Shown here in pieces: positions 25,024 through 32,845 of a DNA stretch of 64,000 nt (the first letter of the stretch is position 1; each line of letters opens with the position of its first letter). The stretch is from Streptoalloteichus tenebrarius (lineage in GTDB: Bacteria > Actinomycetota > Actinomycetes > Mycobacteriales > Pseudonocardiaceae). A model generated the notes under the pieces. The model did not search any database. It was not told the DNA's origin and worked only from the letters and a program-made list of their open reading frames with translations. Location of the stretch: positions 1 to 64,000 of the forward strand of contig NZ_JAMTCP010000008.1 of assembly GCF_024171885.1 (NCBI RefSeq), read 5' to 3'. The position numbers were made by a program, and so were the translations under genes.

Positions 25024-26112
25024 ATGGCGTTTCCGTCCCGTTCGCGCACGGCGCTCGTGGCCCTGTTCGCCCTGCTGGCACTGCTCGGCGCCGGCCCGTC
25101 CCCGGTGTCGGCCCTGCCATCCCTCCCTCCTTCTCCGGGCGCGGGGTCCCTCCCGTCCGGTGGCGCGCCGGCGCCGCCCGCGGCCCAGAACCCGCCGCAC
25201 GGCCCGTCCCCGAACCCCCAGTACCCCTTTCCCCGCCCGCTGACCGGCGACATCCGCGTGGTGCACGACCCGACGATGGCCAGGGTCGGCTCGCAGTACG
25301 TCGTCTACTCCACCAACGAGGCGGTGCGGTCGCTCGTCTCCGACGACGGTGTCGACTTCCGGATCGCGGGGCGCGCGTTCGCCCAACCGCCGGCGTGGTG
25401 GCAGAACTACAACGCGACCGGGGTGATCTGGGCGCCGGACCTCAGCCAGCGGGACGACGTCTTCCTGCTCTACTACTCGGTGTCCTCCTGGGGCAGCAAC
25501 AACTCCGCGATCGGCCTGGCCACCAGCGACACCGGCCTGCCGGGGAGCTGGCGCGACCACGGCATCGTGTTCGCCTCCAGCGGGGGCGACGACTTCAACG
25601 CGATCGACCCCTCGCTGCTGGTCGACGCCGAGGGCCGGTGGTGGCTGGTGTTCGGCTCCTTCCACACCGGCATCTACCTGATCAGCGTCGACCCGGAGAC
25701 GGGCATGCAGTCGACCACCGACCGCGCGCGGCACAACCTGGCGCGCCGGGGCGAGGGCGGGGCGATCGAGGCTCCGGTCATCGTGGAGCGGAACGGCTGG
25801 TACTACCTGTTCGTCTCGTTCGACACCTGTTGCGCCGGCGCGAGCAGCACCTACCGGATCATGGTCGGCCGCTCGGCCAGCCCCACCGGCCCCTACGTCG
25901 ACCGGTCGGGGACGCCCATGCTCGACGGGGGCGGCACCGAGGTCCTGGCCAGCCACGACTGGGTCATCGGGCCGGGTGGCCAGTCGGTGCTCAGGGAGGG
26001 CGACCAGGACCTGCTCGTCTACCACTACTACCACCGGGACGACAACGGGACGCCGTACCTGGGCACCAACGTGCTGGAGTGGGACGACGAGGGCTGGCCC
26101 CGCGTCGTCTGA
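25024..26112 (+). CDS. Secreted glycoside hydrolase family 43 enzyme (arabinanase-like)
   Basis: A 362-residue secreted enzyme. Signal peptide: SRSRTALVALFALLALLGAG with cleavage near SPVSA-L, then a Pro-rich linker. The five-bladed GH43 propeller shows the three acidic residues in their usual contexts: IRVVHDPTMARVGSQYVVYS (general base Asp), FNAIDPSLLVDAEGRWWLVF (modulating Asp) and GGAIEAPVIVERNGWYYLF (general acid Glu). GGGTEVLASHDWVIGPGG with a His near a metal site suggests endo-1,5-alpha-L-arabinanase. Substrate is inferred. ATG 25024 or GTG 25018 could be the start. It ends at a perfect hairpin shared with ligC. Confidence 0.87.
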   Translation: MAFPSRSRTALVALFALLALLGAGPSPVSALPSLPPSPGAGSLPSGGAPAPPAAQNPPHGPSPNPQYPFPRPLTGDIRVVHDPTMARVGSQYVVYSTNEAVRSLVSDDGVDFRIAGRAFAQPPAWWQNYNATGVIWAPDLSQRDDVFLLYYSVSSWGSNNSAIGLATSDTGLPGSWRDHGIVFASSGGDDFNAIDPSLLVDAEGRWWLVFGSFHTGIYLISVDPETGMQSTTDRARHNLARRGEGGAIEAPVIVERNGWYYLFVSFDTCCAGASSTYRIMVGRSASPTGPYVDRSGTPMLDGGGTEVLASHDWVIGPGGQSVLREGDQDLLVYHYYHRDDNGTPYLGTNVLEWDDEGWPRVV

Positions 26113-26114
26113 GC

Positions 26115-26139
26115 CCGACGGCGGGCCGGGCGCCGTCGG
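26115..26139. terminator. Bidirectional terminator between GH43 and ligC
   Basis: CCGACGGCG / CGCCGTCGG perfect nine-base stem, seven-base loop, filling almost the whole 27-base gap between the convergent stops. Confidence 0.8.
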
Positions 26140-27228
26140 TCAGGAGGGACGGACCTCGCCCCGGAGCACGGCGTCGAGGTCGTAGCGCGCCGGCTCGTCC
26201 AACTGGTCGTAGCCGCACGACGGCGCGTCGCGGTCGGGCCGCCAGCGGACGAACTGGGCCGTGTGCCGGAACCGCGAGGGACGGCCGCCCTCGGTGTGGT
26301 CGTAGGCGACCTCGACCACGCGTTCCGGCCGGAGCGGCACCCACTCCTGCTCGGTGGCGCGCCACCGGCTCACCGCCCCGGGCAGCCGTTGGCCGGGGCT
26401 CCGGTGGGGCTCCAGCCACGGGTGGTCCTCGGCCGCGTGCTCGGTGAGCGGGGCGAGTTCGGTGGCGAGTCGGCGTCGGGTCGCGGCGGGGAAGGCGCCC
26501 ACCACGCCGACGTGGTGCAGGACCCCGTGCTCGTCGTGCAGGCCGAGCAGCAGCGAGCCGACGGCGGTGCCGGGCTCGGTGTTGAGGTGCCAGCGCAGCC
26601 CGGCCACGACGCAGTCGGCGGTGCGCATGTGCTTGATCTTCAACAGGGTGCGCTTCCCCGGCGTGTAGTGGCCGTCGACCGGCTTCGCCATCAGCCCGTC
26701 GAGCCCGGCGCCCTCGAAGAGCCGGAACCACTCCCTGGCGGTGGCCACGTCCGTGGTGGCGGGCGTGAGGTGCACCCGGTCGGCGTCGGCGGGCAGGAAG
26801 TCCACGAGCGCGGCGCGGCGCGTGCCGAACGGCTCGTCGAGCAGGGACCGGTCCGCCAGCGCGAGCAGGTCGAAGGCCACGTAGCGCGCGGGGGTCTCCT
26901 CGGCGAGGCGGCGGACCCGGCTGGCCGCCGGGTGCACGCGTTCGCTCAGCGCGTCCCAGTCGAGCCGGTCGGCGCGGTCCACGACCAGCTCGCCGTCCAG
27001 CACGGCCGGCCCCGGCAGGGCCGCGCGCACCGCCGTGACGACCTCGGGGAAGTAGCGGACCAGGTCGCGGCCGTTGCGGGACTGGAGCACCACGTCGTCG
27101 CCGTCGGCGAAGACCAGGCACCGGAACCCGTCCCACTTCGGCTCGAAGACCAGGCCGGGTCGGTCGGGCACGTCGCCGACCGACGTGGCGAGCATGGGCT
27201 GGACGGGTGGGGCCAGGGGGAGGGCCAC
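26140..27228 (-). CDS. ligC: ATP-dependent DNA ligase, LigC type
   Basis: A 362-residue ligase that seals nicks in NHEJ and repair. The adenylation Lys is in LVFEPKWDGFRCLVFADGDD (about residue 31); other nucleotidyltransferase motifs are LQSRNGRDLVRYFPEV, AVLDGELVV, ARYVAFDLLALADRSLL, GLMAKPVDGHYTPGKRTLLK and KIKHMRTADCVVAGLRWH. The OB-fold follows to the C-terminus (VVEVAYDHTEGGRPSRFRHT). Stand-alone ligase lacking polymerase and nuclease domains, partner in concept to the LigD polymerase at 19919-20944. Start GTG 27228. Confidence 0.93.
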   Translation of the reverse strand: MALPLAPPVQPMLATSVGDVPDRPGLVFEPKWDGFRCLVFADGDDVVLQSRNGRDLVRYFPEVVTAVRAALPGPAVLDGELVVDRADRLDWDALSERVHPAASRVRRLAEETPARYVAFDLLALADRSLLDEPFGTRRAALVDFLPADADRVHLTPATTDVATAREWFRLFEGAGLDGLMAKPVDGHYTPGKRTLLKIKHMRTADCVVAGLRWHLNTEPGTAVGSLLLGLHDEHGVLHHVGVVGAFPAATRRRLATELAPLTEHAAEDHPWLEPHRSPGQRLPGAVSRWRATEQEWVPLRPERVVEVAYDHTEGGRPSRFRHTAQFVRWRPDRDAPSCGYDQLDEPARYDLDAVLRGEVRPS

Positions 27229-27300
27229 GCCGCCATGGTGCGCCGGGCGGACGCCCCGCGCCCGTCCACGGTCACCCTGCCCGGGCCGGTCGAGGCCTGA

Positions 27301-27375
27301 CCGGCGGTGGCCCGACCGGCGGTGGCCCGACCGGCGGTGGCCCGACCGGTCGAGGCCCGAGCGGCGAGGCCCGAG
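27301..27375. repeat. 15-base tandem repeat upstream of ligC
   Basis: CCGGCGGTGGCCCGA occurs three times exactly (27301, 27316, 27331), followed by diverged units CCGGTCGAGGCCCGA and GCGGCGAGGCCCGA. It lies between ligC and amaP. Copies touch without spacers, so it is not a CRISPR array. Confidence 0.9.
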
Positions 27376-27432
27376 CGGCGAGGCGGCCCGGTCGGTGGTG
27401 CGGTCAGTGGTTGCGGTCGGTGGCCTGGCTGG

Positions 27433-28029
27433 TCACCGCACCCGGCGTCGCTCGGCCGCCTCCAGCTCCAGCCGGACGGCGGTGGGCAGGCGGTCCACGC
27501 CCAGCGACGTCCTGGCGCGGTCCAGCACCTTCCGGTCCAGCTCCTCCCACACGGCGCGGACGTCGGCGCCCTCGCGCAGCCACAACGTGAGCCGCAGGGC
27601 GGGCCGGTCCTCGCCGCCCACGAGCCGCGCCCTGGCCCTGGTGACGCCCTCCACGGCCTCGGCGTCGGCGCGCACGGCGTCGGCGACCGCGCCGCCGGTG
27701 ACCGTGAGTCTCGTGCCGGGTTCGCGGTCGAGCACCAGGTCGGGCCGGTGCTCGGGGCGCAGCGCGCCGGCCGCCCAGCGCAGGCCGAGGACCAGCGCCA
27801 GCAGGCCGAGCACGAGCGCGCCAACCCTGGCCAGGTCGCCGCGCGCGGCGAGCCACTCCGTGGCGAGCGGGTCCAGCAGGGGGCGGTGGGCCCGGAACGT
27901 GCCGACCCATCCCGCGCCGACCACGAGCGCGGCGACCCCGGCCAGGACGAGCACCAGCCCGATCACGAGGGCCGTGACGCGCTCGCCCCTGGCGGAGCGG
28001 GCGACGGCGGCGGCGGAACGGTCGCTCAT
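27433..28029 (-). CDS. amaP: Alkaline-shock membrane anchor AmaP-like protein
   Basis: A 198-residue protein with two N-terminal membrane helices (TALVIGLVLVLAGVAALVVG and RVGALVLGLLALVLGLRWAA) and a C-terminal cytoplasmic alpha/beta domain (GGAVADAVRADAEAVEGVTR, LRLTLWLREGADVRAVWEEL). AmaP anchors Asp23/Gls24 proteins to the membrane. Start ATG 28029 overlaps the stop of the DUF6286 gene by four bases. Last gene of the Asp23 operon. Confidence 0.8.
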   Translation of the reverse strand: MSDRSAAAVARSARGERVTALVIGLVLVLAGVAALVVGAGWVGTFRAHRPLLDPLATEWLAARGDLARVGALVLGLLALVLGLRWAAGALRPEHRPDLVLDREPGTRLTVTGGAVADAVRADAEAVEGVTRARARLVGGEDRPALRLTLWLREGADVRAVWEELDRKVLDRARTSLGVDRLPTAVRLELEAAERRRVR

Positions 28030-28562
28030 CGGCGGTCCTTCGGCGAGTCGACGATCACGGAGATCCGGGGGCGGCGGGCCAGGGGCAGCCCTCCCACGAC
28101 CTCACCGACGAGCTGGCCCAGCCGGGGGCGCAGCGCGTCCTCGTCGAGCATCCGGCTCGTGGCCCGCACCCGGACGCGCCGCGCGCTCGCGGTGACCGAC
28201 GCGCCGGCCACGCCGTCGGCGGCGCGGACGCGGTGGCCCACCACGCGGGCGAGGGACCGGGGCGAGGTGACCGCCGTGACCTCCGGTGCGGGGTCGGCGA
28301 GCCGGACGTCGCGTCGCCGGGCGAGCAGGGCCAGCAGGGCGAGCACGAGGCCGAGCGCGACCAGGCCGGCGGCCAGCCAGCGGACGCGGTCGTCGGCCCA
28401 GTCCACGCCGGACAGTCCGTCCCGCCACCGGGGCCACGGGACGACCAGGGGGACGTCGTCGGGGCGGGCCCACGCCCAGGCGACCTCGACCACCAGCAGG
28501 GCGCCCGCCGCGGCCACGGCCAGGCCGAGCAGGGCGGACAGGACTCGGAGCAGGACACGCAT
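28026..28562 (-). CDS. DUF6286 family membrane protein
   Basis: A 178-residue protein with helices LRVLSALLGLAVAAAGALLV and VRWLAAGLVALGLVLALLAL, then a soluble domain ending PLARRPRISVIVDSPKDRR. It matches the DUF6286 proteins found between Asp23 and AmaP genes in actinobacteria. Start ATG 28562; three bases after the Asp23 gene stop. Likely part of the same membrane-bound complex; exact role unknown. Confidence 0.75.
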   Translation of the reverse strand: MRVLLRVLSALLGLAVAAAGALLVVEVAWAWARPDDVPLVVPWPRWRDGLSGVDWADDRVRWLAAGLVALGLVLALLALLARRRDVRLADPAPEVTAVTSPRSLARVVGHRVRAADGVAGASVTASARRVRVRATSRMLDEDALRPRLGQLVGEVVGGLPLARRPRISVIVDSPKDRR

Positions 28563-28565
28563 CGG

Positions 28566-28970
28566 CTACTCCACTCGCGGTGGGGTCTCGGGCAGCAGCG
28601 CGGAGACGGTCACGTGGACGGATCGGACGTGGTAGCCGGTGACGCGGCTCACCTCCTCGGTGATCCGGTGCCGCAGCGCGTCGGCGGTCTCCCTGACCGC
28701 CGACGGGTAGCGCAGCGCCACGTCCAGCTCGATGTCGACGTCGTGGCCGGAGCCGGAGACGTGCGCCCTCGCGCCCCGGTCGCCCCTGCCCATGCCCCGC
28801 GGTGCCCTGACGGTGCCGGGGGTGAGGTCGGCGCAGCGTTCGGCGATCCGTCGCACCACCGAGGGGTTGACCCGCAACCTGCCCCGGTCCGCCGGATCCG
28901 GCAGGTCGCGGGGCGCGTCCGCGCCCGGTGGCCGCTCGCCGGCGCTGGCGGCGGTCGGCGGGGCGCTCAC
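28566..28970 (-). CDS. Asp23/Gls24 family envelope stress protein
   Basis: A 134-residue protein: RLRVNPSVVRRIAERCADLT, then VDIELDVALRYPSAVRETAD, LRHRITEEVSRVTGYHVRSV and HVTVSAL. This succession of a short strand with VxxI(A)xxxA, a DIxLDVxxxYP strand and a RVxxxVxxVTGxxVxxVxVxV end is the Asp23 fold. GTG 28970 overlaps the stop of the small upstream gene (GTGA), so the two are coupled. Confidence 0.82.
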   Translation of the reverse strand: MSAPPTAASAGERPPGADAPRDLPDPADRGRLRVNPSVVRRIAERCADLTPGTVRAPRGMGRGDRGARAHVSGSGHDVDIELDVALRYPSAVRETADALRHRITEEVSRVTGYHVRSVHVTVSALLPETPPRVE

Positions 28971-29146
28971 CGGTCCCTGCCCCGCCCGAACAGGTCGCCG
29001 AGGTCGAGCTGGCCGTCGACCGCGCGGCCGACGACCATGCCGATGATCCCGGCGGCCAGCGTGACGAGGAAGGCGCCGAAGCCGCCGATGGCGCCGGCCG
29101 CGCCGAGCACGAGCCCGGCGAGCAGCCCGGTCTGGGTGCCGTTCAC
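28967..29146 (-). CDS. 59-residue membrane protein of the Asp23 cluster
   Basis: Starts at GTG 29146, with GAAGGAGA seven bases upstream. The product is one long glycine-rich hydrophobic segment (TGLLAGLVLGAAGAIGGFGA and FLVTLAAGIIGMVVGRAVDG) followed by QLDLGDLFGRGRDR. Such small GLVLG...IVGxxVG proteins commonly accompany Asp23 genes in actinobacteria. It probably makes a helical hairpin in the membrane. First gene of the downstream half of the cluster. Confidence 0.75.
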   Translation of the reverse strand: MNGTQTGLLAGLVLGAAGAIGGFGAFLVTLAAGIIGMVVGRAVDGQLDLGDLFGRGRDR

Positions 29147-29203
29147 GTGACGTCTCCTTCCGGTCGCCCGGTCGCGCGACCAAGACCGGGTCCATATAGG
29201 ACA

Positions 29204-29216
29204 GTCCACTCTGGAC
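29204..29216. repeat. Dispersed palindrome GTCCANNNTGGAC, intergenic copy
   Basis: GTCCACTCTGGAC, an exact member of the palindrome repeated at least five times in this window. Here it lies in the gap within the Asp23 cluster, on the promoter side of the gene at 28967-29146. Confidence 0.7.
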
Positions 29217-29224
29217 AGACGAGG

Positions 29225-29473
29225 TCAGCGGAGTCGTCGGCGCGCGCGGCGGTCGCGCCGGTCGCGCCACCGCCACACCACCCCGCGCAGGCCGGCGGGG
29301 CGCGCGGTCACCGGGGCGTCGAACCGGTCGGGGGCCGACGCGTCGTTCCCGGGGGCCGCGGTGGCGGGCCGCCCCCGGAACGCCGCGAGGCCGGCGACGA
29401 AGGCGGCGGGGTCACCACCGACGTCGGGGTGGTGCGCCTTGACGAAGGCCAGGAACGCCCTGCGGTCGTTCAT
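29225..29473 (-). CDS. Short protein with J-domain-like HPD motif
   Basis: An 82-residue protein. The N-terminal 30 residues RRAFLAFVKAHHPDVGGDP carry HPD flanked by helices as in a DnaJ J-domain, but helix I is cut short. The rest is low-complexity and very basic (WRWRDRRDRRARRRLR). ATG 29473 overlaps the stop of the preceding gene by four bases. It may recruit DnaK to the Asp23 complex; this is inference from the HPD alone. Confidence 0.65.
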   Translation of the reverse strand: MNDRRAFLAFVKAHHPDVGGDPAAFVAGLAAFRGRPATAAPGNDASAPDRFDAPVTARPAGLRGVVWRWRDRRDRRARRRLR

Positions 29474-29880
29474 GACGGGTGCCCCGAATGCCCCGAACCG
29501 TCGGTCTCGTCCCCCTCGGAGGGGGCGGTGACGCCCGTGACGGTGACGTCCACCGGCACGGGGCCGGCGAGCGCTCTGACGCGCTCGCGGAGTTCGTCGG
29601 CCACCTTCGGCAGGGGCTGGCCCCACCGCAGCACCACGCCGACCTCCACCGGCGCCCCCCTGCCCTCGGCGCGCACGCCCACCACCCGGCGTCCCGGCAG
29701 GTAGGAGGCGATCACGCCGTGCGGGCCGCCGTCGAGGTGGGCGACGGCCGGGTGCTCGGTGACCGCCCTCGCGATGGCCTCGGCGAGGTCCTCGCCCGAG
29801 GCCCCGGACGCGCCCGTGGCGCCGGCGCCGTCAGTGCCGTTGGTGCCGTTGGTGCCGTCGCCGCTGTCGGTGCCGTTCAT
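29470..29880 (-). CDS. Asp23/Gls24-like protein
   Basis: A 136-residue protein: a repetitive Gly/Asn/Thr/Asp N-terminus, then LAEAIARAVTEHPAVAHLDG, RVVGVRAEGRGAPVEVGVVL and VADELRERVRALAGPVPVDV with VTVTGV, matching the Asp23-type fold. Start ATG 29880, 12 bases after the previous Asp23 gene. The N-terminal (NGT)n-like segment stems from a GGTGCCGTT DNA repeat. Confidence 0.7.
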   Translation of the reverse strand: MNGTDSGDGTNGTNGTDGAGATGASGASGEDLAEAIARAVTEHPAVAHLDGGPHGVIASYLPGRRVVGVRAEGRGAPVEVGVVLRWGQPLPKVADELRERVRALAGPVPVDVTVTGVTAPSEGDETDGSGHSGHPS

Positions 29881-29891
29881 GACCGGGCCCC

Positions 29892-30365
29892 TCACTCCAC
29901 CCGGGACTGGGGTTCCTCTTCGGACTCGTCCTCGGGCAGGTGGATGTCGTTGACCTCGATGTTGACCTCGGTCACCTCGAGGCCGGTCATCTGCTCGACC
30001 GAGGAGATGACGTTGCGGCGCACCGCGCGCGCCAGGTCCACGATGGACGCGCCGTACTCCACGATGAGGTTGAGGTCGACGGCGGCCTGCTTCTCGCCCA
30101 CCTCGACCTGCACCCCGCTGGTCGAGGAGGTCCCCGCCCCCGGGATGCGCTCCCGGAGGGCGCCGAAGGCCCGGGAGACGCCGCCGCCCATGGCGTGCAC
30201 GCCGGAGATCTCCCGCGCCGCCATCCCGGCGATCTTCTGCACCACGGACGCGGAGATCGTCGTCTTGCCCCGCGAGTGCTCGTCGGCCAGCCGGGCCGGG
30301 GCGCTCTCGGCGCGCTGGGCCGGGGCGTGACCCGTCGTCTCGGAGTGCGTCGTGCTCTGCGCCAT
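29892..30365 (-). CDS. Asp23/Gls24 family envelope stress response protein
   Basis: A 157-residue classical member: TTISASVVQKIAGMAAREIS, GVHAMGGG, then VQVEVGEKQAAVDLNLIVEY, GASIVDLARAVRRNVISSVE and LEVTEVNIEVNDIHLPEDES. Family members coat the inner membrane or respond to alkaline and cell-wall stress. First gene of the cluster; start ATG 30365 with GGAGGAGACGCAGGG upstream. Order on the minus strand: Asp23, Asp23-like, J-like, small membrane protein, Asp23, DUF6286, AmaP. Confidence 0.88.
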   Translation of the reverse strand: MAQSTTHSETTGHAPAQRAESAPARLADEHSRGKTTISASVVQKIAGMAAREISGVHAMGGGVSRAFGALRERIPGAGTSSTSGVQVEVGEKQAAVDLNLIVEYGASIVDLARAVRRNVISSVEQMTGLEVTEVNIEVNDIHLPEDESEEEPQSRVE

Positions 30366-30505
30366 CCCTGCGTCTCCTCCCACTCGCGCGACTGCCGGCA
30401 CGTTCGCGGGACGGGTGCCCGGTTCCCACGCCGGCCATGCGCGGCGGACACGCCGGTGGGGCCGACTCCGGCGCACCCCACTCGATCGAGTGACGCGGGG
30501 CGGGT

Positions 30506-31261
30506 TCAGCGGGGGCGGGCGTAGCGCAGCAGCAGGGAGTCCTCGGCGTGCAGCGCGGAGGCCAGCCGCAGGCGCAGCGGCGCGTCGGGGGCGGCCCCCC
30601 GCGTGATCCGCCCGGCCTCGCCGCCGGTCAGCAGGGGCGAGACGGTCAGGCACAGCTCGTCGACCAGGTCGGCGGCCACGAGCGAGCCGAACAGGGCCGG
30701 GCCGCCCTCGCAGCAGATCCGGCGCAGGCCCCGCTCGTCCAGCGCCGCCAGCGCGGCGGCCAGGTCCACCTCCTCGTCGCCGACCACCACGACGTCGGCG
30801 CCCGCCTCGGCCAGCGCGGCCCTGCGCTCCTCCGGCGCGGCCGCGCAGGTGAGCACCACCAGCGGCGTGGTCGTGTCGGTGACCAGCGGCGCCATCGGGT
30901 CGAGCGCGCAGGTCCCGGTGACCACGGCGATCGGCGGCACGTCCGACAGGCCCAGTCGCCGCCGCCGCTCCAGCCGCACCTCCGTGCGCTTGACGCCCCG
31001 GTAGCCCTCCACGAGCGCCGTGCCCAACCCGACCAGCACGACGTCGGCCAGGTCCCGCAACAACGCGAACACGCGCTTGTCCGGCTTGCTGGACAGGCCC
31101 TCGGACCGCCCGGCCACGGTCACCGCGCCGTCGAGGCTGGAGACGAAGTTGACCCGGACCAGGGGCCGGTCCAGCGGGTCGGGATAGGCGTAGAGCCGTT
31201 CCAACGCGGCGTCGTCAAGCTCGGTGGGCGGAGTCACGTCCGAGGGCCAGAGTCGGTGCAC
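30506..31261 (-). CDS. Pyrimidine reductase family protein (RibD C-terminal/DHFR fold)
   Basis: A 251-residue protein of the riboflavin-specific deaminase C-terminal family, a DHFR-like NADPH reductase. Marks: RPLVRVNFVSSLDGAVTVAG, GLSSKPDKRVFALLRDLADV, VLVGLGTALVEGYRGVK, IAVVTGTCALDP and RRICCEGGPALFGSLVAADL, LVDELCLTVSPLLTGG. True substrate is unknown outside riboflavin operons. Divergent from zapE with 23 bases between the starts. Confidence 0.88.
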   Translation of the reverse strand: MHRLWPSDVTPPTELDDAALERLYAYPDPLDRPLVRVNFVSSLDGAVTVAGRSEGLSSKPDKRVFALLRDLADVVLVGLGTALVEGYRGVKRTEVRLERRRRLGLSDVPPIAVVTGTCALDPMAPLVTDTTTPLVVLTCAAAPEERRAALAEAGADVVVVGDEEVDLAAALAALDERGLRRICCEGGPALFGSLVAADLVDELCLTVSPLLTGGEAGRITRGAAPDAPLRLRLASALHAEDSLLLRYARPR

Positions 31262-31284
31262 CGGCCCAGGTTAGGCTCACGGGC

Positions 31285-32319
31285 ATGAGCACCCCGCGCC
31301 TGACCGACCGTCGGCCGGAGGTCGGCGCGGACGAGCTGGTCGCGGCGATGACCCCGCCACCCCGGTTCGACGCGGTCCGCTTCGAGACCTACGTCCCCAA
31401 CCCGGACGAGCCCAGCCAGGCCGCCGCCGTGGAGGCGTGCCGCCGGTTCGCGGAGCGGGTGGACGGGGCGGCCCGGCCCCGCCGGTCCTGGTTGCGGTCG
31501 CTGTTCGGCGACGGGCGGGACGCCAACGGCGACGGTCGGCCCGGCCTGTACCTGGACGGCGGGTTCGGCGTGGGCAAGACCCACCTGCTCGCCTCGATCT
31601 GGCACGCGGTGCCCGGCCCCAAGTCCTACAGCACCTTCGTGGAGCTGACCCACCTGGTGGGCGCGCTCGGCTTCGCCGAGGCGGTCCGCCGGCTCTCGGA
31701 GCACCGGTTGCTGGCCATCGACGAGTTCGAGCTGGACGACCCCGGCGACACGATGCTGGTCACCCGGCTGCTGAGCGAGCTGACCTCGGCCGGGGTCCAC
31801 GTGGCCGCGACCTCCAACACCCTGCCGGACAAGCTGGGCGAGGGCCGGTTCGCCGCCGACAGCTTCCTCCGCGAGATCCACGCGATGGCCGCGCGGTTCG
31901 CGGTGGTGCGGGTGGACGGTCCCGACTACCGGCACCGGGGGCTGCCCGCCGCGCCCGACCCGAGGACCGACGACGAGCTGGAGCGCGACGCGGCCGCCGT
32001 TCCCGGCGCGACGCTCGACGACTTCGACGACCTGTGCGCGCACCTGGCCCGGCTGCACCCGTCGCGCTACGGCCGCCTGGTGGAGGGGGTCGCCGCCGTG
32101 TACCTCAGGGGCGTGCACGCCGCCCCGAACCAGGACGTGGCGCTGCGCCTGGTCGCCTTCGCCGACCGGCTCTACGACCGGGCCGTCCCGGTCGCCGTCT
32201 CCGGCGCGCCGCTGTCCGAGTTGTTCACGGACGAGATGTTGCGGGGCGGCTACCGGAAGAAGTACCTGCGCGCCGTCTCCCGGCTCGTGGCGCTGTCCCG
32301 GGACGCCGCGCGGGCCTGA
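31285..32319 (+). CDS. zapE: Cell division protein ZapE / AFG1-like ATPase
   Basis: A 344-residue P-loop ATPase. Walker A in YLDGGFGVGKTHLLASIWH (about 90-108), Walker B in LLAIDEFELDDPGDTML, sensor in VHVAATSNTLPDKLGEGRFA. FEDLC-type motif reads LDDFDDLCAHLARLHPSRY. AFG1/ZapE proteins act at the Z-ring in proteobacteria; the actinobacterial role is less clear. Start ATG 31285. Confidence 0.92.
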   Translation: MSTPRLTDRRPEVGADELVAAMTPPPRFDAVRFETYVPNPDEPSQAAAVEACRRFAERVDGAARPRRSWLRSLFGDGRDANGDGRPGLYLDGGFGVGKTHLLASIWHAVPGPKSYSTFVELTHLVGALGFAEAVRRLSEHRLLAIDEFELDDPGDTMLVTRLLSELTSAGVHVAATSNTLPDKLGEGRFAADSFLREIHAMAARFAVVRVDGPDYRHRGLPAAPDPRTDDELERDAAAVPGATLDDFDDLCAHLARLHPSRYGRLVEGVAAVYLRGVHAAPNQDVALRLVAFADRLYDRAVPVAVSGAPLSELFTDEMLRGGYRKKYLRAVSRLVALSRDAARA

Positions 32320-32582
32320 GCCGGTCCGCCGGCGGTGCCCGAGGCTTTTTCCGCTGCCGCGCCTGGTGTTCCCGCCTCCCGCGAGGGTCGTCGCCCGCTC
32401 CTGTCTGGCATTCAGGCGAAGGCTGGTGACGGTGCGGCAGCGCCCGGTTACCCTCTGGGCGAGGGGAGTATTCCTTCTCGGCGGTGTCGTCACCACGGCT
32501 GTCGCGGCGGACGGCTCGGCACCGCCGGCCCCGGTGGCGGGAGAGACCTCACGAGGACGCTCGTTCCCCGAGGAGGTCTCCC

Positions 32583-32837
32583 GTGGGCCTGGTCTCCGCC
32601 GTTTCCTGGACCGCGCTCGTCGTCGCGCTCAGTCTGTCCTGTGTCCGGGGGATCACCGTCGTGGTCGCCATGGTCGTCGCCCTGCGGCGGACCTCGCCCG
32701 CGCAGCGCCCCGCGATCCTGCGCGCGTTGGCCGAGTTGATGCGCAGCCACCACCGGCAGCGCAGGGCCGCCCTGCGCCGCCGGCGCGAGCCCCGCGAGGA
32801 GGAGGGCGCCGAGACCGTCCACAGTGGACAGGAGTAG
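32583..32837 (+). CDS. Small single-pass membrane protein
   Basis: An 84-residue protein from GTG 32583, which has GAGGAGG seven bases upstream. The N-terminus is a hydrophobic segment (VSAVSWTALVVALSLSCVRG, ITVVVAMVVAL) followed by a basic, Arg-rich tail (RSHHRQRRAALRRRREPREE). It ends TVHSGQE, encoded by one copy of the GTCCACAGTGGAC palindrome. No family recognised. The 260 bases upstream hold no gene. Confidence 0.6.
   Translation: MGLVSAVSWTALVVALSLSCVRGITVVVAMVVALRRTSPAQRPAILRALAELMRSHHRQRRAALRRRREPREEEGAETVHSGQE
32817..32829. repeat. Dispersed palindrome, copy at a gene end
   Basis: GTCCACAGTGGAC, perfect palindrome, in frame within the last seven codons of the small membrane protein gene. 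Confidence 0.75.
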
Positions 32838-32845
32838 TCGGCGCC

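Noticed and set aside
27301-27375. Possible CRISPR array
   Set aside because: Repeats of 15 bases touch each other without spacers, so this is a simple tandem repeat.
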